Origin: Fusobacterium sp. FSA-380-WT-3A
Lineage (GTDB): Bacteria; Fusobacteriota; Fusobacteriia; Fusobacteriales; Fusobacteriaceae
Direction of reading: 5' to 3'
Assembly (NCBI RefSeq): GCF_012843705.1
Contig: NZ_JABAFQ010000006.1
Location: 1 to 64,000, forward strand
Length of the DNA stretch: 64,000 nt
Below are positions 56,075 to 64,000 of this stretch, piece by piece; position 1 is the first letter of the stretch, and each line of letters starts with the position of its first letter. The notes below the pieces were generated by a model. That model was not told where the DNA came from. It was given only the letters and a program-made list of their open reading frames with translations, and did not search any database. The position numbers were made by a program, and so were the translations under genes.

Positions 56075-57151
56075 ATGTCTGACAACATTGTAAAAATAAA
56101 AGTTATTGGAGCTGGTGGAGCTGGTGGAAATGCTATAAACGATATGATAACTACTGGAGTTTCTGGGGTTGAATTTATAGCAGCTAATACAGATGCTCAA
56201 GATTTAAGTAAATCTCTAGCTGATGTAAGAGTCCAATTAGGGGAAAAATTAACTAGAGGACTTGGAGCTGGAGCTAATCCTGATGTAGGAAGAGAATCTG
56301 CTGAAGAAGATGTTGATAAATTAAAACAACTTCTTGAAGATGCTGATATGTTATTTATTACAGCTGGAATGGGTGGAGGTACTGGTACTGGTTCTTCTCC
56401 TGTAATAGCTAGAATAGCTAAAGAATTAGGAATTTTAACTGTAGGTATAGTTACAAAACCTTTTGGATTTGAAGGGGGAAAAAGAAGAAATAATGCTGAA
56501 AGGGGAATTGCTGAATTAAAACAATATGTTGACTCTTTAGTAGTTATCCCTAATGACAAATTATTTGAATTACCTGATAAAACAATAACTCTACAAAATG
56601 CTTTTAAAGAAGCTAATAATATCTTAAAAATTGGTATTAAAGGTGTAGCTGACTTAATGATTGGAAATGGTCTTATAAATCTTGACTTTGCTGATATTAA
56701 AACTACTATGCAAAATTCAGGAGTTGCTGTTTTAGGATTTGGAGAAGGAGATGGAGAAAATAGAGCTATGAAAGCTACTGAAAAAGCTTTAAAATCTCCT
56801 CTATTAGAAAAATCAATTTCTGGAGCTAGTAAAATCCTTCTTAATATAGCTGGTTCTTCTGATTTAACTTTAATGGAAGCTCAATCTATAGCTAATATTG
56901 TTAAAGAAGCAGCTGGAAAAGACGCTGATGATGTTATGTTTGGTGTTAATATCAATGATGAATTAGAAGATAGAATAGAAGTTACTATTATAGCTAATAA
57001 TTTCGTTGATGAAATGGAAAAAACTGAACCATTTATCAATATTCAATCAAAACAAGAAAAAGTTTCAACTACTCCTGTTGAGTCAAATACTACTACTAGA
57101 AACAATGATTTAGATTTAGATTTACCACCTTGGATTAGAAGCAGTAGATAA
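56075..57151 (+). CDS. ftsZ: Cell division protein FtsZ
   Basis: A 358-residue tubulin-like GTPase forming the Z ring. The GTP-binding loop GMGGGTGTGSSP is near residue 105. The T7 region NLDFADIKTTM carries the catalytic aspartate. The C-terminal peptide LDLDLPPWIRSSR matches the conserved binding tail for FtsA and other partners. GGGAGG precedes the ATG, 18 bases after ftsA; a terminator follows. Confidence 0.98.
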   Translation: MSDNIVKIKVIGAGGAGGNAINDMITTGVSGVEFIAANTDAQDLSKSLADVRVQLGEKLTRGLGAGANPDVGRESAEEDVDKLKQLLEDADMLFITAGMGGGTGTGSSPVIARIAKELGILTVGIVTKPFGFEGGKRRNNAERGIAELKQYVDSLVVIPNDKLFELPDKTITLQNAFKEANNILKIGIKGVADLMIGNGLINLDFADIKTTMQNSGVAVLGFGEGDGENRAMKATEKALKSPLLEKSISGASKILLNIAGSSDLTLMEAQSIANIVKEAAGKDADDVMFGVNINDELEDRIEVTIIANNFVDEMEKTEPFINIQSKQEKVSTTPVESNTTTRNNDLDLDLPPWIRSSR

Positions 57152-57157
57152 AAAAAT

Positions 57158-57188
57158 AAAGAGTATTGTAATATTTACAGTACTCTTT
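57158..57188 (+). terminator. Terminator of the mur/fts cluster
   Basis: AAAGAGTATTGTAA pairs with TTACAGTACTCTTT (one wobble) followed by TTTTTGTTTTTT, seven bases after the ftsZ stop. Confidence 0.88.
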
Positions 57189-57271
57189 TTTGTTTTTTAA
57201 TACCATATTTTTCACTTTTATTTTATATTCTTTATTTTTTTATTATAATTTTCTAAAATATAAAAAAATCC

Positions 57272-57300
57272 TTGATTTTATTATAAAAATATGATATTAT
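57272..57300 (+). promoter_or_regulatory. rpsF-rpsR promoter (TTGATT-17-TATTAT)
   Basis: TTGATT (57272-57277), 17 bases, TATTAT (57295-57300), 63 bases before rpsF. It separates the ribosomal genes from ftsZ. Confidence 0.65.
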
Positions 57301-57304
57301 AATT

Positions 57305-57355
57305 AAGGCCCTGCTCAATTAATTTAATTTTTTGGGCTAAAACCATAGGGAGGAG
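57305..57355 (+). ncRNA. Probable S6:S18-type ribosomal leader
   Basis: The rpsF leader holds GGCCCTGCTC, an AT-rich loop, then TTGGGCTAAAACCATAGGGAGG. GCCC and GGGC pair, and the GGGCT-AAAACC-ATAGGG stretch resembles leaders seen before rpsF in other bacteria where S6:S18 binds and represses. Fold not computed. Confidence 0.5.
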
Positions 57356-57363
57356 GTAAACAA

Positions 57364-57648
57364 ATGAAAGCTTACGAAATCATGTACATCATCAACCCAA
57401 CTGTTTTAGAAGAAGGTAGAGAAGCTGTTATGGCTAAAGTTAATGATATCTTAACTGCTGCTGGAGCAACTGTTGCTAAAACTGAAAAATGGGGAGAAAG
57501 AAAATTAGCTTATCCTATCGACAAAAAGAAAACAGGATTTTATGTGCTTGTTACTTTAGAAATGGACGGAACTAAATTAGTAGATGTTGAAAGAAAACTT
57601 AACATTACTGAAGAAGTAATGAGATATATCATCGTTAAAAAAGACTAG
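57364..57648 (+). CDS. rpsF: 30S ribosomal protein S6
   Basis: A 94-residue S6 that binds 16S rRNA together with S18. It begins [13 protein letters not shown] and contains [20 protein letters not shown] and [20 protein letters not shown] precedes the ATG. ssb, often between rpsF and rpsR, is missing here. Confidence 0.98.
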   Translation: MKAYEIMYIINPTVLEEGREAVMAKVNDILTAAGATVAKTEKWGERKLAYPIDKKKTGFYVLVTLEMDGTKLVDVERKLNITEEVMRYIIVKKD

Positions 57649-57701
57649 TTTCAAAAAATCTATTATTAAGTAAAAGTTTATTTCAAAAGGAGGTATTTAA
57701 A

Positions 57702-57920
57702 ATGGCTGAATTCAGAAGAAGAAGAGCTAAATTAAGAGTTAAAGCTGAAGAAATCGATTACAAAAATGTTGATCTTTTAAAAAGATTCGTTTCTGATAAA
57801 GGAAGAATAAACCCATCTAGAGTAACTGGAGCTAATGCTAAGTTACAAAGAAAAATAGCTAAAGCTATTAAAAGAGCTAGAAATATCGCTTTAATTCCTT
57901 ATACAAGAATAGAAAAGTAA
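57702..57920 (+). CDS. rpsR: 30S ribosomal protein S18
   Basis: A 72-residue S18, partner of S6 on the platform of the 30S subunit. It has the RRRRAK start, [20 protein letters not shown] and [23 protein letters not shown], then PYTRIEK. No zinc CxxC pair is present, so it is the C- form. It starts 53 bases after rpsF with AAAAGGAGG and ends before a strong terminator. Confidence 0.98.
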   Translation: MAEFRRRRAKLRVKAEEIDYKNVDLLKRFVSDKGRINPSRVTGANAKLQRKIAKAIKRARNIALIPYTRIEK

Positions 57921-57927
57921 TTTAGAT

Positions 57928-57960
57928 AAAAAAAGCAGAAAATAAATTTCTGCTTTTTTT
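57928..57960 (+). terminator. rpsFR terminator
   Basis: AAAAAAAGCAGAAA pairs with TTTCTGCTTTTTTT around AATAAA..., eight bases after the rpsR stop, with a T run. The 200 bases beyond it to the convergent M23 gene are AT-rich with nothing else recognisable. Confidence 0.88.
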
Positions 57961-58164
57961 TATTTTTTTGAAAAATAAATGAAAATATTATATTTTATAA
58001 AATTAATAATAATTTTTGTAGTAAAAAATATTTTTTATAATTTTTAAAATAATCTAATTATAAAAAATAATACTGTTTAATATAAATAAAGTTTTTAAGA
58101 ATAGAAAAGTAAAACAATTTAATTATTTTTATAGTAAAATAATTTAAAATAACTCTATATTTTT

Positions 58165-59037
58165 TTAGTCTATTATATTAGATTCAAAGAATAATTTAGG
58201 ATTTACAAAAGTAGTTCCTACACTAATTGTAAAATGCAAATGAGGACCAGTAGTAAATCCAGTATTTCCACTTTTACCAACAACTTGTCCCTTTTCTACT
58301 ATATCTCCAACTTTGACATTAAATTCACTCATATGGGCATAAGCTGAATACAAATTCATTCCATGGTCTATTATTAAAGTATTCCCTGTTGTAGTCAATT
58401 TTTCAGCAAGAACTACTTTTCCATTATTTGTAGCTTTTAAAGTTGTCCCAATAGGTACAGGGAAATCCATTCCAGAATGATAACCTACAACTTTATTATT
58501 TACAAATCTCATAGCTCCAAAAGTACTACTTATATCATGATATTTTTTGTCTTCAATAGGATAAATAAAATTTCCTGTCCATAATTTTTCTTTTATTGGA
58601 TTTGATTTTGCTTCAGCTGTTTTATTTGTCATAACTTTCATATTAGATGATGACCTTTTTTCTTTCATAGTATTACTAACAGTAATATAACTTTTTTTGA
58701 AATTTCCATCTGTTATTTTTATATCTTTTTTATAAATTAATTGATTTTTATTATAAATTTCTAATGGATAATCTCCCTCTTCTGTAGAATAATGGACAGG
58801 AATTAAAGTAATTTTTTTATCATTATGGATAAAAGTTTTTAATTTTGTTTGAGATTTTTTAAAAACAATTTTATAATCCTTTTTTTTAGGATATTCAACT
58901 ACAAATAACTCTCCTTGTTTTACTGTTTCAGTAGAAATTTTTATATTTTTTTTAGTCATATAAATATCAAAATCTTTGTAAAAAAATATACAAGAAAATA
59001 TGCTTATGCTCAATAATAAAATTAATATTTTTCTCAT
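58165..59037 (-). CDS. M23-family (LytM-type) metallopeptidase, envelope-anchored
   Basis: A 290-residue protein with an N-terminal membrane anchor or signal (about 1-20), a variable beta-rich region, and an M23 domain at about residues 185-285. Zinc ligands are visible in GYHSGMDFPVP (His, Asp) and GPHLHFTI (HxH), with the catalytic His in AYAHMSE. Such enzymes cut peptidoglycan cross-links or activate amidases during division. It is divergent from the LPS-core operon and convergent with rpsR. Confidence 0.93.
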   Translation of the reverse strand: MRKILILLLSISIFSCIFFYKDFDIYMTKKNIKISTETVKQGELFVVEYPKKKDYKIVFKKSQTKLKTFIHNDKKITLIPVHYSTEEGDYPLEIYNKNQLIYKKDIKITDGNFKKSYITVSNTMKEKRSSSNMKVMTNKTAEAKSNPIKEKLWTGNFIYPIEDKKYHDISSTFGAMRFVNNKVVGYHSGMDFPVPIGTTLKATNNGKVVLAEKLTTTGNTLIIDHGMNLYSAYAHMSEFNVKVGDIVEKGQVVGKSGNTGFTTGPHLHFTISVGTTFVNPKLFFESNIID

Positions 59038-59070
59038 AAATACTCCTTTTTCTAGTTTTTATTAGTTTAT

Positions 59071-59079
59071 ATTATATCA
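59071..59079 (-). promoter_or_regulatory. Extended -10 promoter for the M23 gene
   Basis: The minus strand reads TGATATAAT, an extended -10, 34 bases before the gene start; the -35 is weak. Confidence 0.5.
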
Positions 59080-59107
59080 TAATTGGTAGAAAAATATAAA
59101 ATATATC

Positions 59108-59136
59108 TTTATAAATATTAATTTATTTGGTATAAT
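59108..59136 (+). promoter_or_regulatory. Promoter of the LPS-core operon (extended -10)
   Basis: TTTATA (59108-59113), 17 bases, TATAAT (59131-59136) preceded by TGG, an extended -10. It drives the GT2-GT9 genes from 59195 and may be the only promoter for recA in the window. Confidence 0.6.
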
Positions 59137-59194
59137 TATTACAGATAAACAAAAATAAATGTAAATATTTTTTTTTATAAGAATTGGGGGAAGT

Positions 59195-59956
59195 ATGAAA
59201 TTATCTGTAGCTATGATAACTTTAAATGAAGAAAAAATATTAGAAAAAACTTTAAAATCTTTAGAAAATATAGCTGATGAAATTGTTATTGTAGACAATG
59301 GTTCTACAGATAATACAAGAAATATAGCTGAAAAATATGGAGTTAAATTCTTTGAAGAAGAATGGAAAGGCTATGGTCCCCAAAGAAATTCCTCTATTGA
59401 TAAATGTTCACATGAATGGATATTAAATATAGATGCTGATGAAGAAATTTCTCCTAAATTAGCTGAAAAAATAAAAGAAATAAAAGAGAAGGAAACTGAA
59501 AAAAAGGTTTTTGAAATAAACTTTTCTTCAGTTTGTTTTAATAAAAAATTAAAATATGGTGGTTGGAGTAATCAGTATCACATTAGACTTTTTAAAAAAG
59601 AAGCTGGACGTTTTAATTATAATGAAGTCCATGAAGGATTTGAAACAAAAGAAAAAATATATAGATTAAAAGAGGAAATATATCATCACAGTTATGTTTC
59701 TTTGGAAGATTACTTCAATAAATTTAATAAATATACAACTTTAGGTGCTTTAGAATACTATCAAAGAGGTAAAAAACCTTCTAATTTTCAAATAATCTTC
59801 AATCCTATCTTTAAATTTTTGAGAATGTATATTATAAGATTAGGATTTTTAGATGGTATCGAAGGACTTATGATAGCTACAGCTAGTGCTATGTACTCAA
59901 TGGTAAAATATTTTAAACTTAGAGAAATTTATAGAAATGGTTCTTATAAAAAATAG
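59195..59956 (+). CDS. Family 2 glycosyltransferase (WaaE/KdtX-like)
   Basis: A 253-residue GT2 of the WaaE group, which adds glucose to inner-core heptose of LPS in enterics. N-terminal SVAMITLNEEKILEKTLKSL, DNGSTDNTRNIAEKYG, GPQRNSSID, and the metal-binding NIDADEEI are diagnostic. It begins the LPS-core operon with GGGGG before the ATG, 12 bases from the next gene. The acceptor and sugar are inference from family and neighbours. Confidence 0.9.
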   Translation: MKLSVAMITLNEEKILEKTLKSLENIADEIVIVDNGSTDNTRNIAEKYGVKFFEEEWKGYGPQRNSSIDKCSHEWILNIDADEEISPKLAEKIKEIKEKETEKKVFEINFSSVCFNKKLKYGGWSNQYHIRLFKKEAGRFNYNEVHEGFETKEKIYRLKEEIYHHSYVSLEDYFNKFNKYTTLGALEYYQRGKKPSNFQIIFNPIFKFLRMYIIRLGFLDGIEGLMIATASAMYSMVKYFKLREIYRNGSYKK

Positions 59957-59968
59957 AGGTATATATTT

Positions 59969-61009
59969 ATGGATATAAATAAAATAAAAAAAATCATAAT
60001 TTCTAGAACTGATAAAATAGGAGATTTACTTTTATCTATTCCTAGTTTTTTTATGGCTAGAAAACTTTTTCCTAAAGCTGAAATTATGATACTTGTTAGA
60101 AATTATAATTATGATATTGTAAAAAATTTACCTTATATAGATAAGATTTTAAAAATAGATGATTATGATGAAAAAGCTTTAACTGATGAAATAAAAAAAT
60201 TTAATGCTGATGTTTTTATAGCCCTTTATAATGATAAATTTATTTCAAAGATTGCAAAAATAAGTAAAATTCCCTATAGAATAGGACCTATTTCTAAAAT
60301 TTATTCTATTTTTGCTTTTAATAAGGGAGTTTGGCAAAAAAGGTCACACTCTATAAAAAATGAAGCTTTTTATAATTTAGATTTAATAAAAAGAATAGAT
60401 GAGAAAAAATTTGATGAGCTTTATGAATTAAATAGTAAAATCTATTTAGAAAAAGAAAATATAGAAATAGCTAATAAATTTTATTCTGAAAATAAAATAG
60501 AAGGAAAAGTTTTTTTAATCAATCCTTTTATGGGTGGTTCTGCTAAAACTATTACAGATGAGCAATATACTTCTCTTATTCAAAAGTTTTATGATAAAGT
60601 AAAAGATATAACTGTAGTTATAACTTGTCATATTTCTGAAAAAGAAAGAGGGGAAAAAATTGTAAAAAATATAAGTCGAGAAAAAGTTTTTTTATTTGCT
60701 AATGAGGGTTCTGTGTTAAATTTAGCTGCTGTTATTGATAGATGTGATTTATACTTAGGTGGGTCAACAGGTCCTACACATATAGCTGGAGCCTTAAATA
60801 AAAAAATAGTTGGAATTTATCCAAATAAAAAAACTCAACATCCTATTAGATGGGGAGTAATAAATAATGAAAATGTAACCTATATTATTCCTGATAGACC
60901 AGAAAGAAATGTAGTAGAAAACTATTCAAAAGAGGATAAATATTTTAAATCTTATGATAGTGAAATTGAAAATGAATTATTATTAGCTTTGGAAGAAAAG
61001 CTTAAATAA
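59969..61009 (+). CDS. Family 9 glycosyltransferase (heptosyltransferase-like)
   Basis: A 346-residue GT9 protein, related to WaaC/WaaF/WaaQ. N-terminal IISRTDKIGDLLLSIP holds the conserved Asp-Lys-IGD acceptor region; the C-terminal half has DLYLGGSTGPTHIAGAL, the nucleotide-sugar site. It lacks the cysteine-rich ending of the other two GT9 proteins in this operon. It could be heptosyltransferase I or III; the sugar is inference. Confidence 0.88.
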   Translation: MDINKIKKIIISRTDKIGDLLLSIPSFFMARKLFPKAEIMILVRNYNYDIVKNLPYIDKILKIDDYDEKALTDEIKKFNADVFIALYNDKFISKIAKISKIPYRIGPISKIYSIFAFNKGVWQKRSHSIKNEAFYNLDLIKRIDEKKFDELYELNSKIYLEKENIEIANKFYSENKIEGKVFLINPFMGGSAKTITDEQYTSLIQKFYDKVKDITVVITCHISEKERGEKIVKNISREKVFLFANEGSVLNLAAVIDRCDLYLGGSTGPTHIAGALNKKIVGIYPNKKTQHPIRWGVINNENVTYIIPDRPERNVVENYSKEDKYFKSYDSEIENELLLALEEKLK

Positions 61010-61024
61010 AAGTAGGTGAATATT

Positions 61025-62038
61025 TTGAGAATATTAATTATACATACAGCTTTTATAGGAGATATAGTTTTATCTACTCCACTTATTAAAAAAATAAAGG
61101 ATATTTATCCTGATTCTGATATTACCTACGTAACTACTCCTAGTGGAGAAGCTATTTTAAAAAATAATCCTCACTTAAACAATATTATTGTATATGACAA
61201 AAGAGGAGAACATAAAGGTTTAAGTGGAGTTTGGCAATTAGGAAAAAGACTTAGATATGAAAATTTTAATATGGTTATAGTGCCTCATAGATATTTAAGA
61301 AGTTCTGTTTTAGCTTGGCTTTCTCGTTCTCCTATTAGAATAGGTTATGATATTGCTTCTGGTAAATGTTTATTCACTCAAAAAATTAAATATGATAAGA
61401 CTAAACATGAAGTAGAAAAACTATTAAGTTTTATTGCTCCAGAAAATAAACAAAGATATGAGATTGAATTGTATCCTAGTGAAAGTGAAAAAGAAAAAAT
61501 ATCTAATATTTGGAAAGAAAATAATCTTGAAGATAAAAAAGTGGTAATTCTTGCTCCTGGAAGTAAATGGTTTACTAAACAATGGCCTGTAGAATATTTT
61601 AATGAAGTTATAGAAAAGTTAAAAGTTAATAAAAATATAGGTATTGTTGTTGTAGGTGGTAAAGAAGAGGAAAACTTACCAATAGTAAAAGATGGAGTTG
61701 TTGATTTAAGAGGAAAAACTTCTCTTTTACAATTAGCTGATGTTTTATCAAGAGGAGATATTGTTGTTACTAATGATTCCTCTCCTATCCATATAGCTTC
61801 AGCTTTTAAAAAACCTAGAATACTTGCAATTTTTGGTCCTACTGTAAAAGAATTTGGTTTCTTCCCTTGGAGTTTAAATAGTAAAGTATTTGAAGTTGAG
61901 AATCTAAATTGTAGACCTTGTGGAATTCATGGGGGAAAATCTTGTCCTAAAAAAGATTTTCAATGTATGAAGAAAATATTACCAGAATATATTTTATCAG
62001 AAATAAATAGCTATTTAGGATGTGATAAAAATGTATAA
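61025..62038 (+). CDS. waaF: ADP-heptose:LPS heptosyltransferase (WaaF-like)
   Basis: A 337-residue GT9 heptosyltransferase. MRILIIHTAFIGDIVLSTP at the start, APGSKWFTKQWP in the middle, and TNDSSPIHIASAF plus FGPT at the nucleotide site. A cysteine-rich loop follows (NCRPCGIHGGKSCP). I use the TTG at 61025, five bases after AGGTGA, because it gives the family's MRILII start; a GTG three codons earlier is possible. The end overlaps the kinase by 8 bases. Confidence 0.9.
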   Translation: MRILIIHTAFIGDIVLSTPLIKKIKDIYPDSDITYVTTPSGEAILKNNPHLNNIIVYDKRGEHKGLSGVWQLGKRLRYENFNMVIVPHRYLRSSVLAWLSRSPIRIGYDIASGKCLFTQKIKYDKTKHEVEKLLSFIAPENKQRYEIELYPSESEKEKISNIWKENNLEDKKVVILAPGSKWFTKQWPVEYFNEVIEKLKVNKNIGIVVVGGKEEENLPIVKDGVVDLRGKTSLLQLADVLSRGDIVVTNDSSPIHIASAFKKPRILAIFGPTVKEFGFFPWSLNSKVFEVENLNCRPCGIHGGKSCPKKDFQCMKKILPEYILSEINSYLGCDKNV

Positions 62039-62906
62039 AGGGATAATGGAAAAAAAGAGAGTTTTTTTTAATGAATTATCTTCTATTGAATTTTTTGATG
62101 CTATAAAAGAAGAAAGATATAGAATTCTAAAAACTTTAAAATCTGACCATAGAAGTATTGTTAAGCTTATACAATTTAGAGGAAAATCATATATATATAA
62201 AGTTCCTTTAGAAAAAAATACTAGAAAATGGCAAAGATTCTTGTCTCTTTTTAGAGGCAGTGAAGCACAAAGAGAATTTAAAAATTTAGAAAAAATATTG
62301 GAAAATGGTTTTGATACTCCAAAACCTTATTTTGCGTGTGAAATAAAAAAATTTGGAATGGTAGTTGATTCTTATATAATAATGGAGTATATAAACGGAA
62401 ATGCTGGAGATATTAATAGTTTACCTTTTATTACTGATACTCTTAGTAAAATTCATAAAAAAGGTTATATTCATGGAGATAGTCAACTTTCTAATTTTAT
62501 TCTTACTAATGATAAATGTTATATAATAGATGCTAAATTTAATAAAAGTATTTTTGGAAAAATAGCTCAAGCTTATGAATTCATATATCTAGAAACTAGT
62601 TGTGGGCAAGATATAGGACAATTCTATAATAAAAAAGGTATTGTTTATTTAATAGCTAGAGGTATTGATAATTATCTTATTCTTTGGGGAAGATTTAGAG
62701 CTTGGATAAAATCCTTAATAAGAGGAGAAAAAAATATTTCTTCAAGTGATACATCTAAAGAAAATTTCATTGATAAATTTAAAAATAAAATATCTAAAAA
62801 GAAATTTAGTCAAAGTTTTTCAAAAGTTTTTAAGAAAAAAGAAAATCAAAATGAAAATAAAGAGAATGATGAAACAAAATCAAATAATCAGGAGGAACTT
62901 AAGTGA
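62031..62906 (+). CDS. LPS-core heptose kinase-like protein (RfaY/WaaY type)
   Basis: A 291-residue kinase-fold protein. The catalytic loop is HGDSQLSNFIL and the metal-binding segment is IIDAKF, the pattern of RfaY/WaaY and related LPS kinases. A probable ATP lysine lies in YIYKVPLEK. Residues after about 235 are a low-complexity lysine/asparagine/glutamate tail with little predicted fold. Placed between two heptosyltransferases it probably phosphorylates core heptose, giving negative charge to the outer membrane. Start ATG overlaps waaF. Confidence 0.85.
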   Translation: MYKGIMEKKRVFFNELSSIEFFDAIKEERYRILKTLKSDHRSIVKLIQFRGKSYIYKVPLEKNTRKWQRFLSLFRGSEAQREFKNLEKILENGFDTPKPYFACEIKKFGMVVDSYIIMEYINGNAGDINSLPFITDTLSKIHKKGYIHGDSQLSNFILTNDKCYIIDAKFNKSIFGKIAQAYEFIYLETSCGQDIGQFYNKKGIVYLIARGIDNYLILWGRFRAWIKSLIRGEKNISSSDTSKENFIDKFKNKISKKKFSQSFSKVFKKKENQNENKENDETKSNNQEELK

Positions 62907-63901
62907 GAATTTTAATTATTAGACTAAGTTCCATAGGAGATATAATTTTAACTACACCTATTCTAAAACAATTAAAAGAAAAATATCCAAATATTACCAT
63001 TGATTTTTTAGTTTTAAAAAATTTTAAAGACTCTATAGAAGGAAGTCCCTATATTGATAATTTAATTTTATTTGATAAAAAAATCAATGATGGATATAAA
63101 AATATCAAAGAATTTGCAAAAAAATTAAGTAAAAATAATTATGACTATGTTTTTGATTTACATAGAAAATTTAGGTCAAAATTAATTTCTAGTGGAATTA
63201 AATCTAAAACTTTTACATATCCTAAAAGAAAAATATGGAAAACTCTATTAGTTAGATTAAAAGTTATAAAATATCATGTAGATGATTCTATTATAAAAAA
63301 TTATTTTAAAGCATTTAAAATTTTAGATTTAAAATATAAGTTTGAAGATTTACATTTTCCATTTACAAAACAAGATTTAGAAAAAGTAAAAGAATTTGGT
63401 GGATTATTTGCTATAGCTCCTGGAGCTTCTAAAGAAACTAAAAAATGGTTACCTGAAAACTTTGGAAAATTGGCAAAAAAATTATATGATAAATATAATA
63501 TAAAAACCGTTTTATTAGGTGGAAAAGAAGATATAGAAAGGTGTAATTTAATAAATAATGTAAGTGATAATTCTTGTATTAATTTAGCTGGTAAACTTTC
63601 TTTAAAAGAAAGTGGAGCATTACTTTCCATATCTAAATTATTAATCACCAATGACTCTGGTCCTTTTCATATAGGAAGAGGGGTTGGGTGTAAAACTTTT
63701 GTTATCTTTGGGCCAACAGACCCTAATATGTTTCAATTTAATAAAGATACTACTTTAATTTATTCTCATGAAAAATGTGCTCCATGTAGCCTTCATGGGG
63801 AAAAACAATGTCCTAAAAAACATTTTAATTGTATGAATAATATAAAAGTAGATTATGTTTTTAATTTAATAAATAAAAATTTAAATAAGGAGGAATTATA
63901 G
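62903..63901 (+). CDS. Family 9 glycosyltransferase (heptosyltransferase)
   Basis: A 332-residue GT9 protein. MRILIIRLSSIGDIILTTP is the classical start; APGASKETKKWLPENF and TNDSGPFHIGRGVG are the donor-binding parts, and a cysteine-rich segment (KCAPCSLHGEKQCP) follows. It begins with GTG in a four-base overlap with the kinase stop and a strong GGAGG. Its stop codon overlaps the recA start by one base. Likely heptosyltransferase I, II or III; which cannot be told. Confidence 0.9.
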   Translation: MRILIIRLSSIGDIILTTPILKQLKEKYPNITIDFLVLKNFKDSIEGSPYIDNLILFDKKINDGYKNIKEFAKKLSKNNYDYVFDLHRKFRSKLISSGIKSKTFTYPKRKIWKTLLVRLKVIKYHVDDSIIKNYFKAFKILDLKYKFEDLHFPFTKQDLEKVKEFGGLFAIAPGASKETKKWLPENFGKLAKKLYDKYNIKTVLLGGKEDIERCNLINNVSDNSCINLAGKLSLKESGALLSISKLLITNDSGPFHIGRGVGCKTFVIFGPTDPNMFQFNKDTTLIYSHEKCAPCSLHGEKQCPKKHFNCMNNIKVDYVFNLINKNLNKEEL

Positions 63902-64000
63902 TGGCAGTAAAAAAAGTTACAACAGAAGTTGTAGATAAAAATAAAGCTCTTGAAAATGCTATAAAACAAATTACTAAAGATTTTGGTGAAGGTTCTATAA
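63901..64000 (+). CDS. recA: Recombinase RecA, N-terminal part (cut by window edge)
   Basis: The first 33 codons of recA. A GTG start follows AAGGAGG by seven bases. The protein reads VAVKKVTTEVVDKNKALENA, then IKQITKDFGEGSI, which matches the RecA opening (KALEAALKQIEKQFGKGSIM) before the missing P-loop domain. The start codon overlaps the stop of the upstream heptosyltransferase gene by one base, so recA appears translationally linked to LPS-core genes. No LexA-type box or separate promoter was seen just upstream. Confidence 0.92.
   Translation, partial: MAVKKVTTEVVDKNKALENAIKQITKDFGEGSI

Noticed and set aside
57965-58164. Small RNA between rpsR and the M23 gene
   Set aside because: Only AT-rich sequence without a promoter-terminator pair.
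59969-63901. Recent duplication of heptosyltransferase genes
   Set aside because: The three GT9 proteins share family motifs but differ widely in sequence and in the cysteine loop, so they are old paralogues.
1-64000. Insertion sequences, prophage, CRISPR or toxin-antitoxin genes
   Set aside because: No transposase, integrase, repeat array or paired small toxic genes seen; gene density and operon order are those of a core chromosome.

Overview
The window is chromosomal DNA from a very AT-rich, Gram-negative-type anaerobe. The best fit is the family Fusobacteriaceae (Fusobacterium or a close relative such as Cetobacterium). The evidence is the strong A/T bias with AGA/AAA-rich codons, a K+-dependent membrane pyrophosphatase, a type III glutamine synthetase, an ispH-rpsA overlap, and LPS-core heptose genes beside a Firmicutes-like ribosomal/RNA polymerase operon with L10 and L1 leader elements. 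This is inference from gene content; no 16S sequence is present. I saw no mobile element, prophage, CRISPR array or degraded gene. This is a dense housekeeping region.

Layout. Bases 1-132 carry the start of a probable 5S rRNA gene on the minus strand and a perfect TTGACA-17-TATAAT promoter that drives it. Bases 231-3874 hold an orphan lipoprotein binding protein and the pyrophosphatase hppA. Bases 3886-6541 (minus) encode yicC-gmk-rpoZ-apbE. Bases 6601-18032 (minus) are one large information-processing operon: rpmG (TTG start), tRNA-Trp, secE, nusG, rplK, rplA, rplJ, rplL, rpoB, rpoC. It has a consensus promoter, two candidate L1-binding hairpins, an internal rplJ promoter, an L10 leader with attenuator, and terminators after rplL and rpoC. 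Bases 18065-32634 (minus) are a tightly packed run of about 15 genes from ruvB to a small membrane protein. It covers rRNA/tRNA modification (rsmE, mtaB, tlyA, rsmI), RNase J, ribosome assembly (yhbY, rbgA), dxs, nadE, a C-terminal protease and several poorly known proteins.

Bases 32761-45361 hold short units: an EFR1 flavodoxin/ferredoxin protein (plus), ptsH-ispH-rpsA (minus), glnN (plus), a DMT exporter (plus), glsA-agcS (minus), and SGNH hydrolase-rlmA-yjiH (minus). Glutamine metabolism recurs here: a synthetase, a glutaminase and a Na+/amino-acid symporter lie within 6 kb.

Bases 45453-57188 (plus) form a division and cell-wall cluster led by the LPS heptose gene gmhB: murF-mraY-murD-murG-murC-murB-ddl-ftsQ-ftsA-ftsZ. 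It has no ftsW, murE, ftsI or mraZ/W. rpsF-rpsR follow behind their own promoter and a probable S6:S18 leader. A divergent M23 peptidase precedes an LPS-core operon (GT2, three GT9 heptosyltransferases and a core kinase). The first codons of recA overlap the end of that operon at the window edge.

The genes link envelope synthesis (heptose, peptidoglycan, division) with translation and transcription machinery. I found no obvious new multi-gene system. The most unusual items are the 5S gene directly behind an rRNA-type promoter, two L1-type hairpins in one operon, a protein with apparently tandem LytR_C domains but no catalytic domain, an HD-plus-HTH protein, an ApbE paralogue with altered core motifs, and recA translationally linked to LPS-core genes.
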